Below are positions 10,761 to 20,052 of a stretch of 64,000 bases of DNA, one piece after another. How positions within the stretch are numbered: position 1 is the stretch's first letter; each line of letters begins with the position of its first letter. Source of the stretch: Kovacikia minuta CCNUW1 (GTDB taxonomy: Bacteria > Cyanobacteriota > Cyanobacteriia > Leptolyngbyales > Leptolyngbyaceae). The stretch is from contig NZ_CP083582.1 of the NCBI RefSeq assembly GCF_020091585.1, positions 186,001-250,000 of the forward strand, in the 5' to 3' direction. A program made the position numbers and the translations under genes. The notes beneath the pieces are model-generated. The model had not been told where the DNA came from and did no database searches. It worked only from the letters and a program-made list of their open reading frames with translations.

Positions 10761-11033
10761 ATGACTATCTACGTTGGAAATCTCTCTTACCAGGCAACAG
10801 AAGACGATTTGAAAGAAGTATTTGGGGAATACGGTGCGGTCAAGCGCATTGCCCTACCCAGCGATCGGGAAACCGGACGAATGCGGGGGTTTGCCTTTGT
10901 TGAATTGGCAGAGGATGTTCAGGAAGATGCGGCGATCGCCGAACTCGATGGCGCAGAGTGGATGGGTCGCCAACTGAAAGTCAATAAAGCAAAACCCCGT
11001 GAGGAAAGCCGCCCCGCTGTGAATCGTGGGTGA
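10761..11033 (+). CDS. RRM RNA-binding protein (Rbp family)
   Basis: 90 residues with one RNA recognition motif: RNP2 IYVGNL (3-8) and RNP1 RGFAFVEL (42-49). The tail after the RRM is short and basic. Cyanobacterial Rbp proteins of this size bind single-stranded RNA and several are cold-induced or help localise photosynthetic mRNAs. The short tail makes it a compact Rbp type without a Gly-rich extension. A leader hairpin lies directly upstream. Which Rbp paralogue it is cannot be told here. Confidence 0.92.
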   Translation: MTIYVGNLSYQATEDDLKEVFGEYGAVKRIALPSDRETGRMRGFAFVELAEDVQEDAAIAELDGAEWMGRQLKVNKAKPREESRPAVNRG

Positions 11034-11039
11034 GGCGAG

Positions 11040-11136
11040 TGATGGGGAGGATGAGGGAGGTAGGGAAGGTGAGGAGGTGAGGAGGTGAGGAGATTTTTTT
11101 ATCCTTTATCCTTCATCCTTTATCCTTTCCCCACCC
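11040..11136. repeat. STRR spacer (GGAGGTGA and TTTATCC units)
   Basis: Two adjoining simple arrays, GAGGTGAG-type then TTTATCC/TTCATCC heptamers, fill the RRM-ispG spacer. Confidence 0.75.
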
Positions 11137-11243
11137 TTTCCCCCTAAAATTTGGCTACACGATCGCCCCCATCTGTGGCAATCTGTAAAGACAGAGACCA
11201 AATCCTGGTTTCTGTCAAAATCAGCCAGAGATGTAGTCACCGT

Positions 11244-12470
11244 ATGCAGACCTTACCCAATCCAGTTGCTTCCATTGCATCTTCCGCTTACCTTTCTACC
11301 GATACAACGATCCATCGCCGCAAAACTCGCCCTGTAAAGGTGGGGAATGTGACGATCGGTGGCGGCAATCCTGTTGTTGTTCAATCCATGATCAACGAAG
11401 ATACCCTGGATATTGAAGGCTCAGTCGCTGCGATTCGTCGTCTGCACGAAATCGGCTGCGAAATTGTCCGGGTTACGGTACCCAGCATGGCGCATGCCTT
11501 CGCTCTGGCAGAAATCCGGCAAAAGTTGATTGCGACCTATCAGAACGTGCCACTGGTTGCTGATGTTCACCACAACGGCATGAAAATTGCCCTTGAAGTT
11601 GCCAAACACGTTGATAAGGTGCGGATCAATCCGGGCTTGTATGTGTTCGAGAAACCCAAACCCAACCGCACCGAATATACCCAGGCAGAATTTGACGAAA
11701 TTGGCGAAAAAATTCGTGAGACCCTGGAACCGCTTGTCATTTCCCTCCGCGACCAGGGTAAAGCAATGCGGATTGGCGTCAATCATGGCTCCCTGGCAGA
11801 ACGGATGCTGTTTACCTATGGCGACACCCCCGAAGGCATGGTGGAATCGGCACTGGAAGTGATTCGCATTTGTGAATCCCTGGATTTTCGGAATCTTGTC
11901 ATTTCTTTGAAAGCCTCCCGTGTCCCCGTCATGTTGGGGGCTTACCGTCTGTTGGCGCAGCGGATGGATGCCCAGGGAATGGACTATCCCCTGCATCTGG
12001 GTGTAACCGAAGCCGGAGACGGTGAATATGGACGGATCAAATCCACCGCTGGCATTGCGACCCTCCTGGCGGAGGGTATTGGCGACACCATTCGGGTTTC
12101 TTTGACGGAAGCCCCAGAGAAGGAAATCCCGGTTTGCTACAGCATTCTGCAAGCCCTGGGTTTGCGCAAGACGATGGTGGAATATGTTGCCTGTCCATCC
12201 TGTGGGCGGACGTTGTTTAACCTGGAGGAAGTGCTGCACAAAGTCCGGGAAGCAACCAAACACCTGACAGGGTTGGATATCGCAGTGATGGGTTGCATTG
12301 TCAATGGTCCCGGTGAAATGGCGGATGCGGATTATGGCTATGTGGGCAAACAGGCGGGCTATATTTCGCTTTATCGGGGACGGGAAGAAATTAAGAAGGT
12401 GCCTGAGGACAAAGGCGTTGAGGAGTTAATTAACCTGATCAAAGCGGATGGTCGTTGGGTCGATCCATAG
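11244..12470 (+). CDS. ispG: 4-hydroxy-3-methylbut-2-enyl diphosphate synthase
   Basis: About 408 residues from the ATG at 11244. This is the penultimate MEP-pathway enzyme (GcpE), a [4Fe-4S] protein that in cyanobacteria takes electrons from ferredoxin. Seen: [13 protein letters not shown] near the N-terminus, a TIM barrel with VADVHHNG and KVRINPG, and the C-terminal cluster-binding domain with CPSCGRTLF and GCIVNGPGE cysteines. The in-frame start at 11151 would add 31 residues of unlikely composition, so 11244 is preferred. Confidence 0.95.
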   Translation: MQTLPNPVASIASSAYLSTDTTIHRRKTRPVKVGNVTIGGGNPVVVQSMINEDTLDIEGSVAAIRRLHEIGCEIVRVTVPSMAHAFALAEIRQKLIATYQNVPLVADVHHNGMKIALEVAKHVDKVRINPGLYVFEKPKPNRTEYTQAEFDEIGEKIRETLEPLVISLRDQGKAMRIGVNHGSLAERMLFTYGDTPEGMVESALEVIRICESLDFRNLVISLKASRVPVMLGAYRLLAQRMDAQGMDYPLHLGVTEAGDGEYGRIKSTAGIATLLAEGIGDTIRVSLTEAPEKEIPVCYSILQALGLRKTMVEYVACPSCGRTLFNLEEVLHKVREATKHLTGLDIAVMGCIVNGPGEMADADYGYVGKQAGYISLYRGREEIKKVPEDKGVEELINLIKADGRWVDP

Positions 12471-12473
12471 CGT

Positions 12474-13265
12474 TTATGGTGTGCCAAACCCACCCAGGGA
12501 GGTTTGCCCAAAGTTTCCTGCACTTTGGCTGGCTCGCACTGCCGATTGGGAAAACAGTTGAAAAGCTTGGCGAATTTCTTTGTGCCCGTTTCCAGGGGTC
12601 AGAATCCATTCATCACGAATTCCCATTTCCCGAAAAACCTGGTGAAAGTTGGTGCTGCCATCGTCAATGCCCATTGCCGCAATAATATGGTTTTCGGTAC
12701 GGAGCATGTCTTGCACCAGGGATTTTACGGTCTTTGCCGTTGCCCGTTGGGAATGGGCATCGGCACCATCGGTAATGATTAATGTCACGGTGCGAACCGG
12801 AACGCCATTGTCAGAAAACTCCTGTGTCTTAGCTAAAACCGTTCCCAACAGGACGATCGCCTGGTCATATAGCGGCGTTCCCTGATTCGGATTGTAGTTT
12901 TTCGCATCCATGCGCACCGCTTGTATGACGGGACAGTAGGGATAGAGAACGTGTCCGTTTAAGTAGCGGTTGTGCACCAGAATGTTGTCTTTTTGATTGG
13001 AGCTGAGCAGCGCATCAAGGACGGTGTTGTGCCCAGCACGCACGATCGCCTCATTACCCGCATAGTTAATTGAACCGGAATCATCCGGCATCAACGTTAC
13101 CAAAACGACTTCGCTGGCAGTCACATCATCAATATGAATACCCAATCCCGCTTGAATTTGGGCACCAATATCATGCACGTTCAAGGCTTGCAAAGATGCC
13201 GCAGAAAGAATCCCTTCATCCTGCGCTGATTGAAATAAGTAATTGAGATCCGGTGTGTGAGACAT
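12474..13265 (-). CDS. vWA-domain protein with intact MIDAS
   Basis: 263 residues from the ATG at 13265 (AGGAGA 6 nt upstream). Metal-ion-dependent adhesion site: DDSGS (61-65), a GTPLYD threonine and LIITDGAD aspartate are all present. The C-terminus is Ser/Gly rich. In bacteria, vWA proteins of this type often sit with PP2C phosphatases and Ser/Thr kinases, as in TerY-type triads. Here the same-strand kinase/phosphatase block starts 4 kb upstream. It converges with ispG with a 3-bp gap. It is probably a cytoplasmic, Mg-dependent protein-interaction module; the link to the distant block is inference. Confidence 0.82.
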   Translation of the reverse strand: MSHTPDLNYLFQSAQDEGILSAASLQALNVHDIGAQIQAGLGIHIDDVTASEVVLVTLMPDDSGSINYAGNEAIVRAGHNTVLDALLSSNQKDNILVHNRYLNGHVLYPYCPVIQAVRMDAKNYNPNQGTPLYDQAIVLLGTVLAKTQEFSDNGVPVRTVTLIITDGADAHSQRATAKTVKSLVQDMLRTENHIIAAMGIDDGSTNFHQVFREMGIRDEWILTPGNGHKEIRQAFQLFSQSAVRASQSAGNFGQTSLGGFGTP

Positions 13266-13479
13266 GGTAAGTTCTCCTGGTTTGAGATGAAAAATGAGCA
13301 AAGAAATCTGCAAGAGCAATCTCAAGATCACTCTGAAAACAAATTCCTGATCTGCAATTGGAAAAGCTGAAAGTATAGCTTCTAAGTCGTCTGGATGAGA
13401 TCTAGAGCCTTGTATGATGAAATCTGCTTTCTCTGTAACGAACTGGCAAGCGTTACGGGGCTACAACCAAAAATGAGTG

Positions 13480-14100
13480 CTACCGACTTGGGGAGCTGTT
13501 CGCATTGAAAATAGCGTTAACTGTCAGGTTTAATTCAGGAAATGTGGGTGAGATGATGCGATCGCGATCGCGAAATTGGCTGACTTGATATTCACCTTCA
13601 ATCAATACGTAAATAGAGATTGTTGGCTGTTTGGGCGAGCCAATGTACCTGATTGCTCCAAGCGCAAGGTGATCGACAATCCAGTATTCAGGAATGCCTA
13701 ATTCTTCATACTCCCTGAGTTTAGTGAGATAGTCGTCTCGCCAGTTGGTTGAAGTCACTTCTACCGCAAGCTGAATTGGTTCTCTGAGGGCGCTGTAGTC
13801 TTTTGGATTAGCTTGCCACACTGTTTTGTCAATGACACTAACATCAGGTGTTCTGCCCTGATCCAATCCATCCAGACGATTGACCTTTACAGATGCGGTG
13901 CGAGTAATTTTGTAATTTAGCCTTAATCGCCTGACTTCATCGTTAAATGAGAACTGAATAAAATCGGCAATATCGTCATGTTCTCGTGTTGCCATCAGTT
14001 CAACAATTTGACCATTGATTAACTCATAGCGCTTGCCATCGTCTGGGTGTTGTTCCAGGAATTCCTCAAAAGTCAGAGATTTGGATATAGCTTGGATCAT
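13480..14100 (-). CDS. Uma2-family (DUF820) protein
   Basis: 206 residues with the Uma2 pattern: an LTFEEFLEQHPDDGKRYELINGQ N-terminal signature (split here: FEEFLE, then YELINGQIVE), a TPDVSVID motif, and LAVEVTSTNWRDDYLTKL with the catalytic-type Glu-x-Thr. A C-terminal PEYWIVD strand follows. Uma2 proteins have a PD-(D/E)XK nuclease-like fold, are hugely expanded in cyanobacteria, and mostly lack known function. It is close to the Uma2 gene at 15416 (both contain TSTNWRDDY and GSPKQPT). Confidence 0.9.
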   Translation of the reverse strand: MIQAISKSLTFEEFLEQHPDDGKRYELINGQIVELMATREHDDIADFIQFSFNDEVRRLRLNYKITRTASVKVNRLDGLDQGRTPDVSVIDKTVWQANPKDYSALREPIQLAVEVTSTNWRDDYLTKLREYEELGIPEYWIVDHLALGAIRYIGSPKQPTISIYVLIEGEYQVSQFRDRDRIISPTFPELNLTVNAIFNANSSPSR

Positions 14101-14147
14101 GGGAATCTCCTGCCGATCGGCACACTATCATTCTGGCATAGAGAGGA

Positions 14148-15194
14148 TTAGAGGGTAATACCAGCCCAGCTACTAATCGTCGTCTTAGACTGCACCACAT
14201 TCATGCCCGCATCTGCAAACCGTTGAAAGGCGGCATTTGCCTGGTCGGTGAAGTCTACAATACCCGGCACAACAACGGGTGAGGTGCAATCTTCTAGCAG
14301 ATACACTTTTTTGGCTAAAGCGGGATCTTGGGCTTGAATTTCGGTAAGTAAATCGTCGATCGTCCAGGCAACACAATGACTTTTTGCCTGTCCGGCAATG
14401 ATCACCGCATCAAATTCCAGCAGTTTTTGAATAAAGCGGGTGTTCTTTTGGGCGATCGGTCTACCTGTGGGATCGTCTAACACTTCGGGACGCAAGACGG
14501 AGTAATTTTCTGTTAATGCATTGCTGCCTTTGATTTCAAAATTGGTTTGGCTGTTGCGGGCGATCGCGTGGAAGAAACAGGCTTCCTCAATGGCTGAAAC
14601 CAAAGCGTGACCAATGCCACCTAACATTGAGTGATAGGGCCAGATCGTAAGGGGATATTTCCCTGCCTGACTCAATCGTTCGGTGTAATGCAGGGCAAAA
14701 GATTGTAATGCGACATAGTTGCCTTTCGCAATTGAATAGGCGATCGCCGGATTCACTTTCCATTTCCCAGATTTCACATCGTCCAGGGAAATCATGGTCA
14801 TAGGCGGTGGATTTTCACCGGCATCATTCACCCAAAATACGGAATGGAAAATTTGCATTGCCGTATGCGTATCCATTGTGGGAGCGATTTCGGTGATGAT
14901 GCCTAAGTTGTGATAAATGAATTGACAGAGACGATCGTTATCTTCGACGGCACCGATGCCCGATCGTCCACCCACAAAAAGTTCAAACTCAGGAATGCAG
15001 AACGTATTTTGGGCATCAATAATCATTAAACAGATGCGTGTTTTGTCTTTTGCGGCAGGCTGCAATCCATGTTGCTTGGCCCAGTCTTTTGCCTGGGCTG
15101 CCCGCTCCTGGTAGGGAACCCGCCACACTTCACCAACTCGCCTGGAGTCAAAAAAGCCAGGAACATTTAATTGAGTCGAAGTTTGAGTAGCCAT
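14148..15194 (-). CDS. Isochorismatase-like cysteine hydrolase
   Basis: 348 residues, longer than the usual 180-220. The core carries the family triad: Asp in MIIDAQN, a mid-protein Lys, and the nucleophile Cys in KSHCVAWT preceded by VIIAGQ. The family includes nicotinamidases and isochorismatases; residues here do not fix the substrate. The N-terminal ~50 residues are an extension. It lies between two divergent Uma2 genes. Nicotinamide or NAD-derived substrates would fit the ADP-ribosylglycohydrolases upstream, but that is a guess. Confidence 0.85.
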   Translation of the reverse strand: MATQTSTQLNVPGFFDSRRVGEVWRVPYQERAAQAKDWAKQHGLQPAAKDKTRICLMIIDAQNTFCIPEFELFVGGRSGIGAVEDNDRLCQFIYHNLGIITEIAPTMDTHTAMQIFHSVFWVNDAGENPPPMTMISLDDVKSGKWKVNPAIAYSIAKGNYVALQSFALHYTERLSQAGKYPLTIWPYHSMLGGIGHALVSAIEEACFFHAIARNSQTNFEIKGSNALTENYSVLRPEVLDDPTGRPIAQKNTRFIQKLLEFDAVIIAGQAKSHCVAWTIDDLLTEIQAQDPALAKKVYLLEDCTSPVVVPGIVDFTDQANAAFQRFADAGMNVVQSKTTISSWAGITL

Positions 15195-15415
15195 AGTCTT
15201 TTCGTTAAGTTGTTTTTGCTTTATGCGCTAGCTTCTAGCATAGTGTTATTTTAACACTAAGATTCCTCGATCGCCAAGAGCTGGTCTGGATAAATTACAC
15301 CTCTGTTTTGTTAAGAATTCAACTTAAAGTTACAGAGGAAGCAACTCAAGGATTTGTAGGGTTGGGGCGATCATCCACAGCAGTGTCCGTTCCAGATACA
15401 CTAGAAAGTAGATTT

Positions 15416-16060
15416 ATGGTCTATCCAGTGAACGCCATGATGCAATCTGAGTTGGATCAGCAAGCAGACTTGGATCTCATGACTTTTGAGGAGTTCCTTG
15501 AATGGCACCCAGATGATGGGCGAATTTTTGAGTTGATTCGAGGAGTGCCCCAGGAAGTGAACCCCACCGGACCCCATGAAAAACTGTCAGGATTTCTGAC
15601 GATCGAGCTTGGCATCTCGATTCGGCAACAGCAACTTCCGTATTTCATTCCCAAAACGGCAACGCTGAAGCCCTATCGGGATAAGTCTGGTTACAAGCCT
15701 GATATGGTAATTCTGGATGAACGAGCATTGGTAAATGAGCCACGCTGGGAAAAGCAATCTACGATACTGAATGGCGCATCTGCACCGTTAGTAATTGAAA
15801 TTACCTCTACCAACTGGCGGGATGATTATGGCGTGAAGTTGAGCGATTACGAGCTGTTGGGCGTTCCTGAATATTGGATTGTGGATTATCTGGGATTAGC
15901 AGCGAGCCGCTTGATTGGTTCTCCCAAACAACCGACGGTTAGCATTTATAACCTGGTTGATGGAGAATATCAGGTGAATCAGTTTAGAAGTTCGGAACGA
16001 ATTATTTCGACCGTTTTGCCAGAACTGAACCTGCTTGCTGAACAACTCTTCAAACTGTAA
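15416..16060 (+). CDS. Uma2-family (DUF820) protein, second copy
   Basis: About 214 residues from the ATG at 15416 (ATGs at 15437 and 15440 are also possible). Signature motifs: LMTFEEFLEWHPDDGR, FELIRG, a YKPDMVILDE strand, IEITSTNWRDDY and a PEYWIVDYLGLA strand. It is close to the copy at 13480-14100 but divergent in orientation, so the pair brackets the cysteine hydrolase. Predicted nuclease fold; activity unproven in this subfamily. Confidence 0.88.
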   Translation: MVYPVNAMMQSELDQQADLDLMTFEEFLEWHPDDGRIFELIRGVPQEVNPTGPHEKLSGFLTIELGISIRQQQLPYFIPKTATLKPYRDKSGYKPDMVILDERALVNEPRWEKQSTILNGASAPLVIEITSTNWRDDYGVKLSDYELLGVPEYWIVDYLGLAASRLIGSPKQPTVSIYNLVDGEYQVNQFRSSERIISTVLPELNLLAEQLFKL

Positions 16061-16092
16061 AACTTGATGAACACAAACACTTCAATGAGGAC

Positions 16093-16735
16093 ATGATGGC
16101 AAATTACCTTTCTTCAAAGGCTTCATTGAAGTTATGGTTTGGTTGGGTCGTCGCAAATACGATCGGGGGCGCGATCGGAGCATGGCTAGGGGAATCCTTT
16201 TTCAATTTAGGCAATTTAGCTCCTAATTCGTTACTGCGCTTCTTCCTGTTAGGACTAGGAATTAGTGTTCCAATCAGTCTTTGCCAGGGAATTTTTCTGG
16301 CAGGCAAAACCCCTAAGATTCTAGAGTGGATAGTTGCCAGCAGTGTTGTTTCAACCCTGTGTATTGGTTTTTCTCCCTTTTTGATCGCCCTTTTGCTCTT
16401 TGCTACAAGTGAACAAGGTGAGGACCTTATACTTCGGCGTACTTGGCTTGATGAGCGGATTGAGCATTGGGTTTGCTCAATGGCTATTGGTGCTTGAAAA
16501 AATACCTGGATCGAGTCGATGGGTGCTGTTTAGTAGTCTAGGTAGTGCGATCGGATTAGGTATAGGAACTGCTATGGCTAATAGTCAGGGACGCTGGTTC
16601 TTTGCTTGGTATATGGATCACTCATTAGGTAGGTTGTTGTTAATGGGGACTGTTGCCCGATTGTTATACGGAATGATTACAGGAATTGCTTTGGTGAGAA
16701 TACTGCAAAAAGATCGGATTGAACCGAATTTCTAA
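16093..16735 (+). pseudogene. Tandem membrane protein copy, frameshifted
   Basis: Two overlapping frames (16093-16497 and 16400-16735) together match the intact neighbour at 16755-17387. Shared segments include KLWFGWVVANTIGGAIG, SLCQGIF and RWVLFS.LGSAIGL. The switch lies near 16428-16431: dropping one A from CTTATAC restores DLYFGVLGL, aligning with LCFGIFGI of the intact copy. The restored protein would be about 213 residues with 5-6 hydrophobic segments. It is either one-base decay after duplication or a base-calling error. Confidence 0.75.
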
Positions 16736-16754
16736 ACAGCTTTTCAATGAGGAA

Positions 16755-17387
16755 ATGATGGCAAATCAACTTTCTTCAACCGCTTTACTGAAGTTGTGGT
16801 TTGGCTGGGTGGTAGCAAATACGATCGGTGGTGCGATCGGTTCGTGGTTAGGAGAAACTGTTTTCAACATAGACCCCAATTCGGTAGTAAGCTTCCTTCT
16901 ATTAGCAGCTTTGATCAGTGTTTCAATCAGCCTTTGTCAGGGAATTTTTCTAACACGCAAAGTTCCTAAGGTTCGTTGGTGGATAATCGTTAGCAGTATT
17001 GCTTCCACCCTGTGTATTGCGTTGTCGCCCTACATCCTTATACTGAGCGCTTTAGCTATTGGCTCACGCGGTGGAGAAAGTTTATGCTTCGGTATCTTTG
17101 GCATATTTAGTGGATTTGTTGTTGGATTAGCTCAATGGTTGTTTGTCCTTAGAAAATTTCCTGATTCAGGACGATGGATACTATTTAGCTGTTTGGGCAG
17201 CGCGATCGGATTAACTGTCGGCAATGCTGTAGCAATAAGCCTGACCGATTCAATTTTGAGCTTCGACTCCCCCATGAATGGGCTAGTGAGCATGGGAGCG
17301 ATCGCTCGCTTGTTAAATGGCGTAATTACAGGAATTCCACTCGTTCAACTGCTGCAAAGCCAAACTCAGCACAACTTAAGTAATTGA
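16755..17387 (+). CDS. Multi-pass membrane protein, intact copy of a tandem pair
   Basis: 210 residues from the ATG at 16755, with GAGGA just before it. Six hydrophobic segments with Gly-rich helices (NTIGGAIGSWLGE, CLGSAIGLTVGNAVA) suggest a small integral membrane protein. The two halves look weakly alike, both having a W-then-LGSAIG or GGAIG pattern, so internal duplication is possible. No catalytic motif. Its 3' end overlaps the convergent kinase gene by 22 bp. Function unknown. Confidence 0.75.
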   Translation: MMANQLSSTALLKLWFGWVVANTIGGAIGSWLGETVFNIDPNSVVSFLLLAALISVSISLCQGIFLTRKVPKVRWWIIVSSIASTLCIALSPYILILSALAIGSRGGESLCFGIFGIFSGFVVGLAQWLFVLRKFPDSGRWILFSCLGSAIGLTVGNAVAISLTDSILSFDSPMNGLVSMGAIARLLNGVITGIPLVQLLQSQTQHNLSN

Positions 17388-19270
17388 ATCTTTTGATGAT
17401 TAATCACATAAAGTCCTGTGCGGGCTGTTAGTAAACGACAACTGCTATCAACAAAGGGTTCTGTATCGACAAAGGTTGTGGTGTGAACGAGTTGGCTTTG
17501 TTGGATCTCAACTCGAATAATGCCGTCATCTGTACAGGCTAAAAGAAAGTCGTTGACTGCACAATAGGGAGATGGATTACCAGATTGATTTTTACCGAGT
17601 TTAGTTAACCAATTTTCATCTTTTTCGGTTGCTTCTGCGGTTGCACAGATGGTTCCATCTGATCGCAGAACCAGACAACGGTAATGAATCTGTCCTCGTT
17701 CTTGAGTCTTCAAAAATAACCAACAGTAACGATCACTGAAGGTACATCCCATCTGGATCAGTTGTCCCTGCCCGGGGGGAAGTTGAACCCGATCGTAAAT
17801 TCCCGGTTTCTCCGCATCAAATACAAACGCAACGCGCAAATTCCCGGCCTGATAGAATCCGAATCCAAAGTTTGAACCGATCCAGAAGTGGGTTTGGTCT
17901 GGCAAAACTTCCCCAATGTAAACTGCACCCAAAACGCTATCCCGCTGTAATTGACCCTTCGCAATCCAGTAGCGGTGCGAAGCTGTGGCATCGAATAAGG
18001 GGGTAGCGCCCAAACTATCCACCGCTAGCCGCTCTGGGGGCTTGTCGGGTTGAAAGCTGATGACCTGACCTTGATAGCCAAGCAGCGTTGTTTTCCCCTG
18101 AATCCGCCAGCGCAAATGGGGATTTAAGTTGCCATTCAGAATGATCGAACCATCTTCACGCCGGAACTCTCCACGATCGTGATACACCCATTTCAACTGC
18201 CCCTGCTCCGTCGCAGCGAACACAATCACCCCTTCAGTGGTAAACAACGGCGTTACTGTTACGTTGCCCTGGACAATTCTCTCCGCGTCTCCGCGTCCCT
18301 GCATCGCCGCGTCTTCCAAACTTCGGCATTCTGGACACACCGATCGCGCATGTTCCAGCCCACAACTTTGACAAATTCGCCAATTCAAATTGTTGAGTAA
18401 CGATCGGGGAAATTCTCCCCGTTTATCTTGCTCAAACACCTGCTGGAAGTAGTGCAACAACTCATCTGGCAGCACTTTGTAAGGAATTGCCGGTTTGGGA
18501 TAGCGCACCTCTGGATGAAAGATCGTGATGCGATGCAGCGATCGGGCTGCCTGGGGAATCTGTTGGCTGACATCCTTGGGCTTGTAGACTCCCCCGTAAG
18601 GATCAACAAACAAAAGGCATTGCATCAACATCACCGCAAAGGCATACCAGTCTGAGTTAGCGTTATGAGCTTGTTGCAAAATGGGTTGGGTTGCTTGCCG
18701 ATTGCACAACAAGGGATCAACAAATCGGGCTGTAAACATTTGGCAGGGAAATGCCCCAAACTGAAAAGAATCGGCATCAATCAAATAGGCTTTTGTACCT
18801 TCAATGAGCACATTCAAATCATTGAAATCACCAATTACCACACCTGCAAAATGCAGTTTAGAAACCGTGTCATGCAAATCTTGAAAAATCTGAACGACCT
18901 GCTGTTGGCTGATTCCAGCCTGCCGGAAACTGCGTTCACCATATCTCAGCAAAATTTCCGTGCCATTTAGAAATGGCATGGTATAACCGTAAATGATCTT
19001 ACTCGCTTTATCCTTTGCTAACTCCTCTGGCGCAATCACCCGATCGGGCAAATTGCGAGGAAACTGGGGGAGTTTTTGCTGTTGCAGTTGGAGTCGATCG
19101 CGGGCTGTCTGCTGTTCGTTTGGTAACCCCTGGTAGTCCGGATGATGGGGTTGCTTGAATAGCTTCAACGCTTTGCCCTGCCCAATGTCGAACACATCCG
19201 CTTCACCACCTTTACCGATCGCCCGTTTTGGATCGGCACGGATCTTTTTGCCATTTACATACACATCCAT
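17366..19270 (-). CDS. Protein kinase-like protein with zinc ribbon and C-terminal repeat domain
   Basis: 634 residues from the ATG at 19270. The TTG at 19279 is in frame but lacks a site, whereas GGAG lies ~10 nt before 19270. Kinase features: Gly-rich loop GKGGEADV (19-26), Lys36 in ALKLF, catalytic GDFNDLN (147-153) in place of HRDxxxxN, and DADSF (165-169) in place of DFG. A zinc ribbon (Cys300, 303, 312, 315) follows, then ~300 residues of beta-rich repeats, perhaps a propeller. Catalytic Asp and metal Asp are kept, so activity is plausible. It is the last gene of the block, 5 nt after the glycohydrolase stop. Confidence 0.85.
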   Translation of the reverse strand: MDVYVNGKKIRADPKRAIGKGGEADVFDIGQGKALKLFKQPHHPDYQGLPNEQQTARDRLQLQQQKLPQFPRNLPDRVIAPEELAKDKASKIIYGYTMPFLNGTEILLRYGERSFRQAGISQQQVVQIFQDLHDTVSKLHFAGVVIGDFNDLNVLIEGTKAYLIDADSFQFGAFPCQMFTARFVDPLLCNRQATQPILQQAHNANSDWYAFAVMLMQCLLFVDPYGGVYKPKDVSQQIPQAARSLHRITIFHPEVRYPKPAIPYKVLPDELLHYFQQVFEQDKRGEFPRSLLNNLNWRICQSCGLEHARSVCPECRSLEDAAMQGRGDAERIVQGNVTVTPLFTTEGVIVFAATEQGQLKWVYHDRGEFRREDGSIILNGNLNPHLRWRIQGKTTLLGYQGQVISFQPDKPPERLAVDSLGATPLFDATASHRYWIAKGQLQRDSVLGAVYIGEVLPDQTHFWIGSNFGFGFYQAGNLRVAFVFDAEKPGIYDRVQLPPGQGQLIQMGCTFSDRYCWLFLKTQERGQIHYRCLVLRSDGTICATAEATEKDENWLTKLGKNQSGNPSPYCAVNDFLLACTDDGIIRVEIQQSQLVHTTTFVDTEPFVDSSCRLLTARTGLYVINHQKIQLLKLC

Positions 19271-19275
19271 CCCAT

Positions 19276-20046
19276 TCAAACTCCATATTGCGCCTGAAAT
19301 GCCTCTACAACGTCATACAACCGCTGATCAAGGCGAATGATTATTTCGTCTTTAATCGGCTCAGGAACGCCCTGATAAAACGCTTCAGCAATGCTGCCTG
19401 CGATACAGGCGATCGTGTCACTGTCGCCACCGATAGAAACCGCATTTCGAATCGCATCTTCAAAATCGGTTGCTTCCAAAAACGCGGTGATGGCCTGGGG
19501 GACAGAACCCTGACAGGACACATCAAACCGATAGGTGGGCCGAATCTCATCCAAAGATTTGCTCAAGTCGTAGCCAAAGGTTGATTCAACGGAGGTCTTA
19601 ATTTCCGCCTTGCTGCATCCCGTTCGCGCCCAAAAGATCGCGGCGGCAACTGCCTGGGCACCCTTAATTCCCTCCGGATGGTTGTGCGTCACCGCTGCCG
19701 TGCGCTGGGCTTCCTGCAAAACCGCTGCCAAATCCTCAAACGCATAGGCAACCGGACTGACGCGCATAGCGGAACCATTCCCCCAACTGTTGTAAGGTTC
19801 GCGGCTACTGGAACCCGCCCAGGCGTTGAAAGTGCCACCATATCCCACATGGGGAAACCGCTGGTGATACCGCTTGAGGCTATCGGTATAATCGCTCCGA
19901 TTCAAAATCGCATCCGCGATCGCCACCGTCAGCACCGTGTCATCCGTAAACCGGGATTCGGCACGGAACAGCAAAAAATTCTTCGTTTTCGTATTGTCTC
20001 TTTCGTAGACTGAGCCGATAATATCGCCTGCGATCGCGCCGAGCAT
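19276..20046 (-). CDS. ADP-ribosylglycohydrolase family protein (copy 1)
   Basis: 256 residues, all of it the DraG/ARH fold. The dinuclear metal site looks intact: FTDDT (33-37) near the N-terminus and GGDSDT (206-211) near the C-terminus. MLGAIAGDIIGS is the family start. The family removes ADP-ribose from proteins or cleaves ADP-ribose conjugates in the cytoplasm. It begins 6 nt after the OGFr-gene stop with no Shine-Dalgarno (the repeat fills that position) and ends 5 nt before the kinase ATG, so translational coupling is likely. Confidence 0.92.
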   Translation of the reverse strand: MLGAIAGDIIGSVYERDNTKTKNFLLFRAESRFTDDTVLTVAIADAILNRSDYTDSLKRYHQRFPHVGYGGTFNAWAGSSSREPYNSWGNGSAMRVSPVAYAFEDLAAVLQEAQRTAAVTHNHPEGIKGAQAVAAAIFWARTGCSKAEIKTSVESTFGYDLSKSLDEIRPTYRFDVSCQGSVPQAITAFLEATDFEDAIRNAVSIGGDSDTIACIAGSIAEAFYQGVPEPIKDEIIIRLDQRLYDVVEAFQAQYGV

Positions 20047-20052
20047 AGGTTT

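Noticed and set aside
11421-12263. Long minus-strand ORF (280 codons) opposite ispG
   Set aside because: Antisense shadow of a strongly conserved coding frame.
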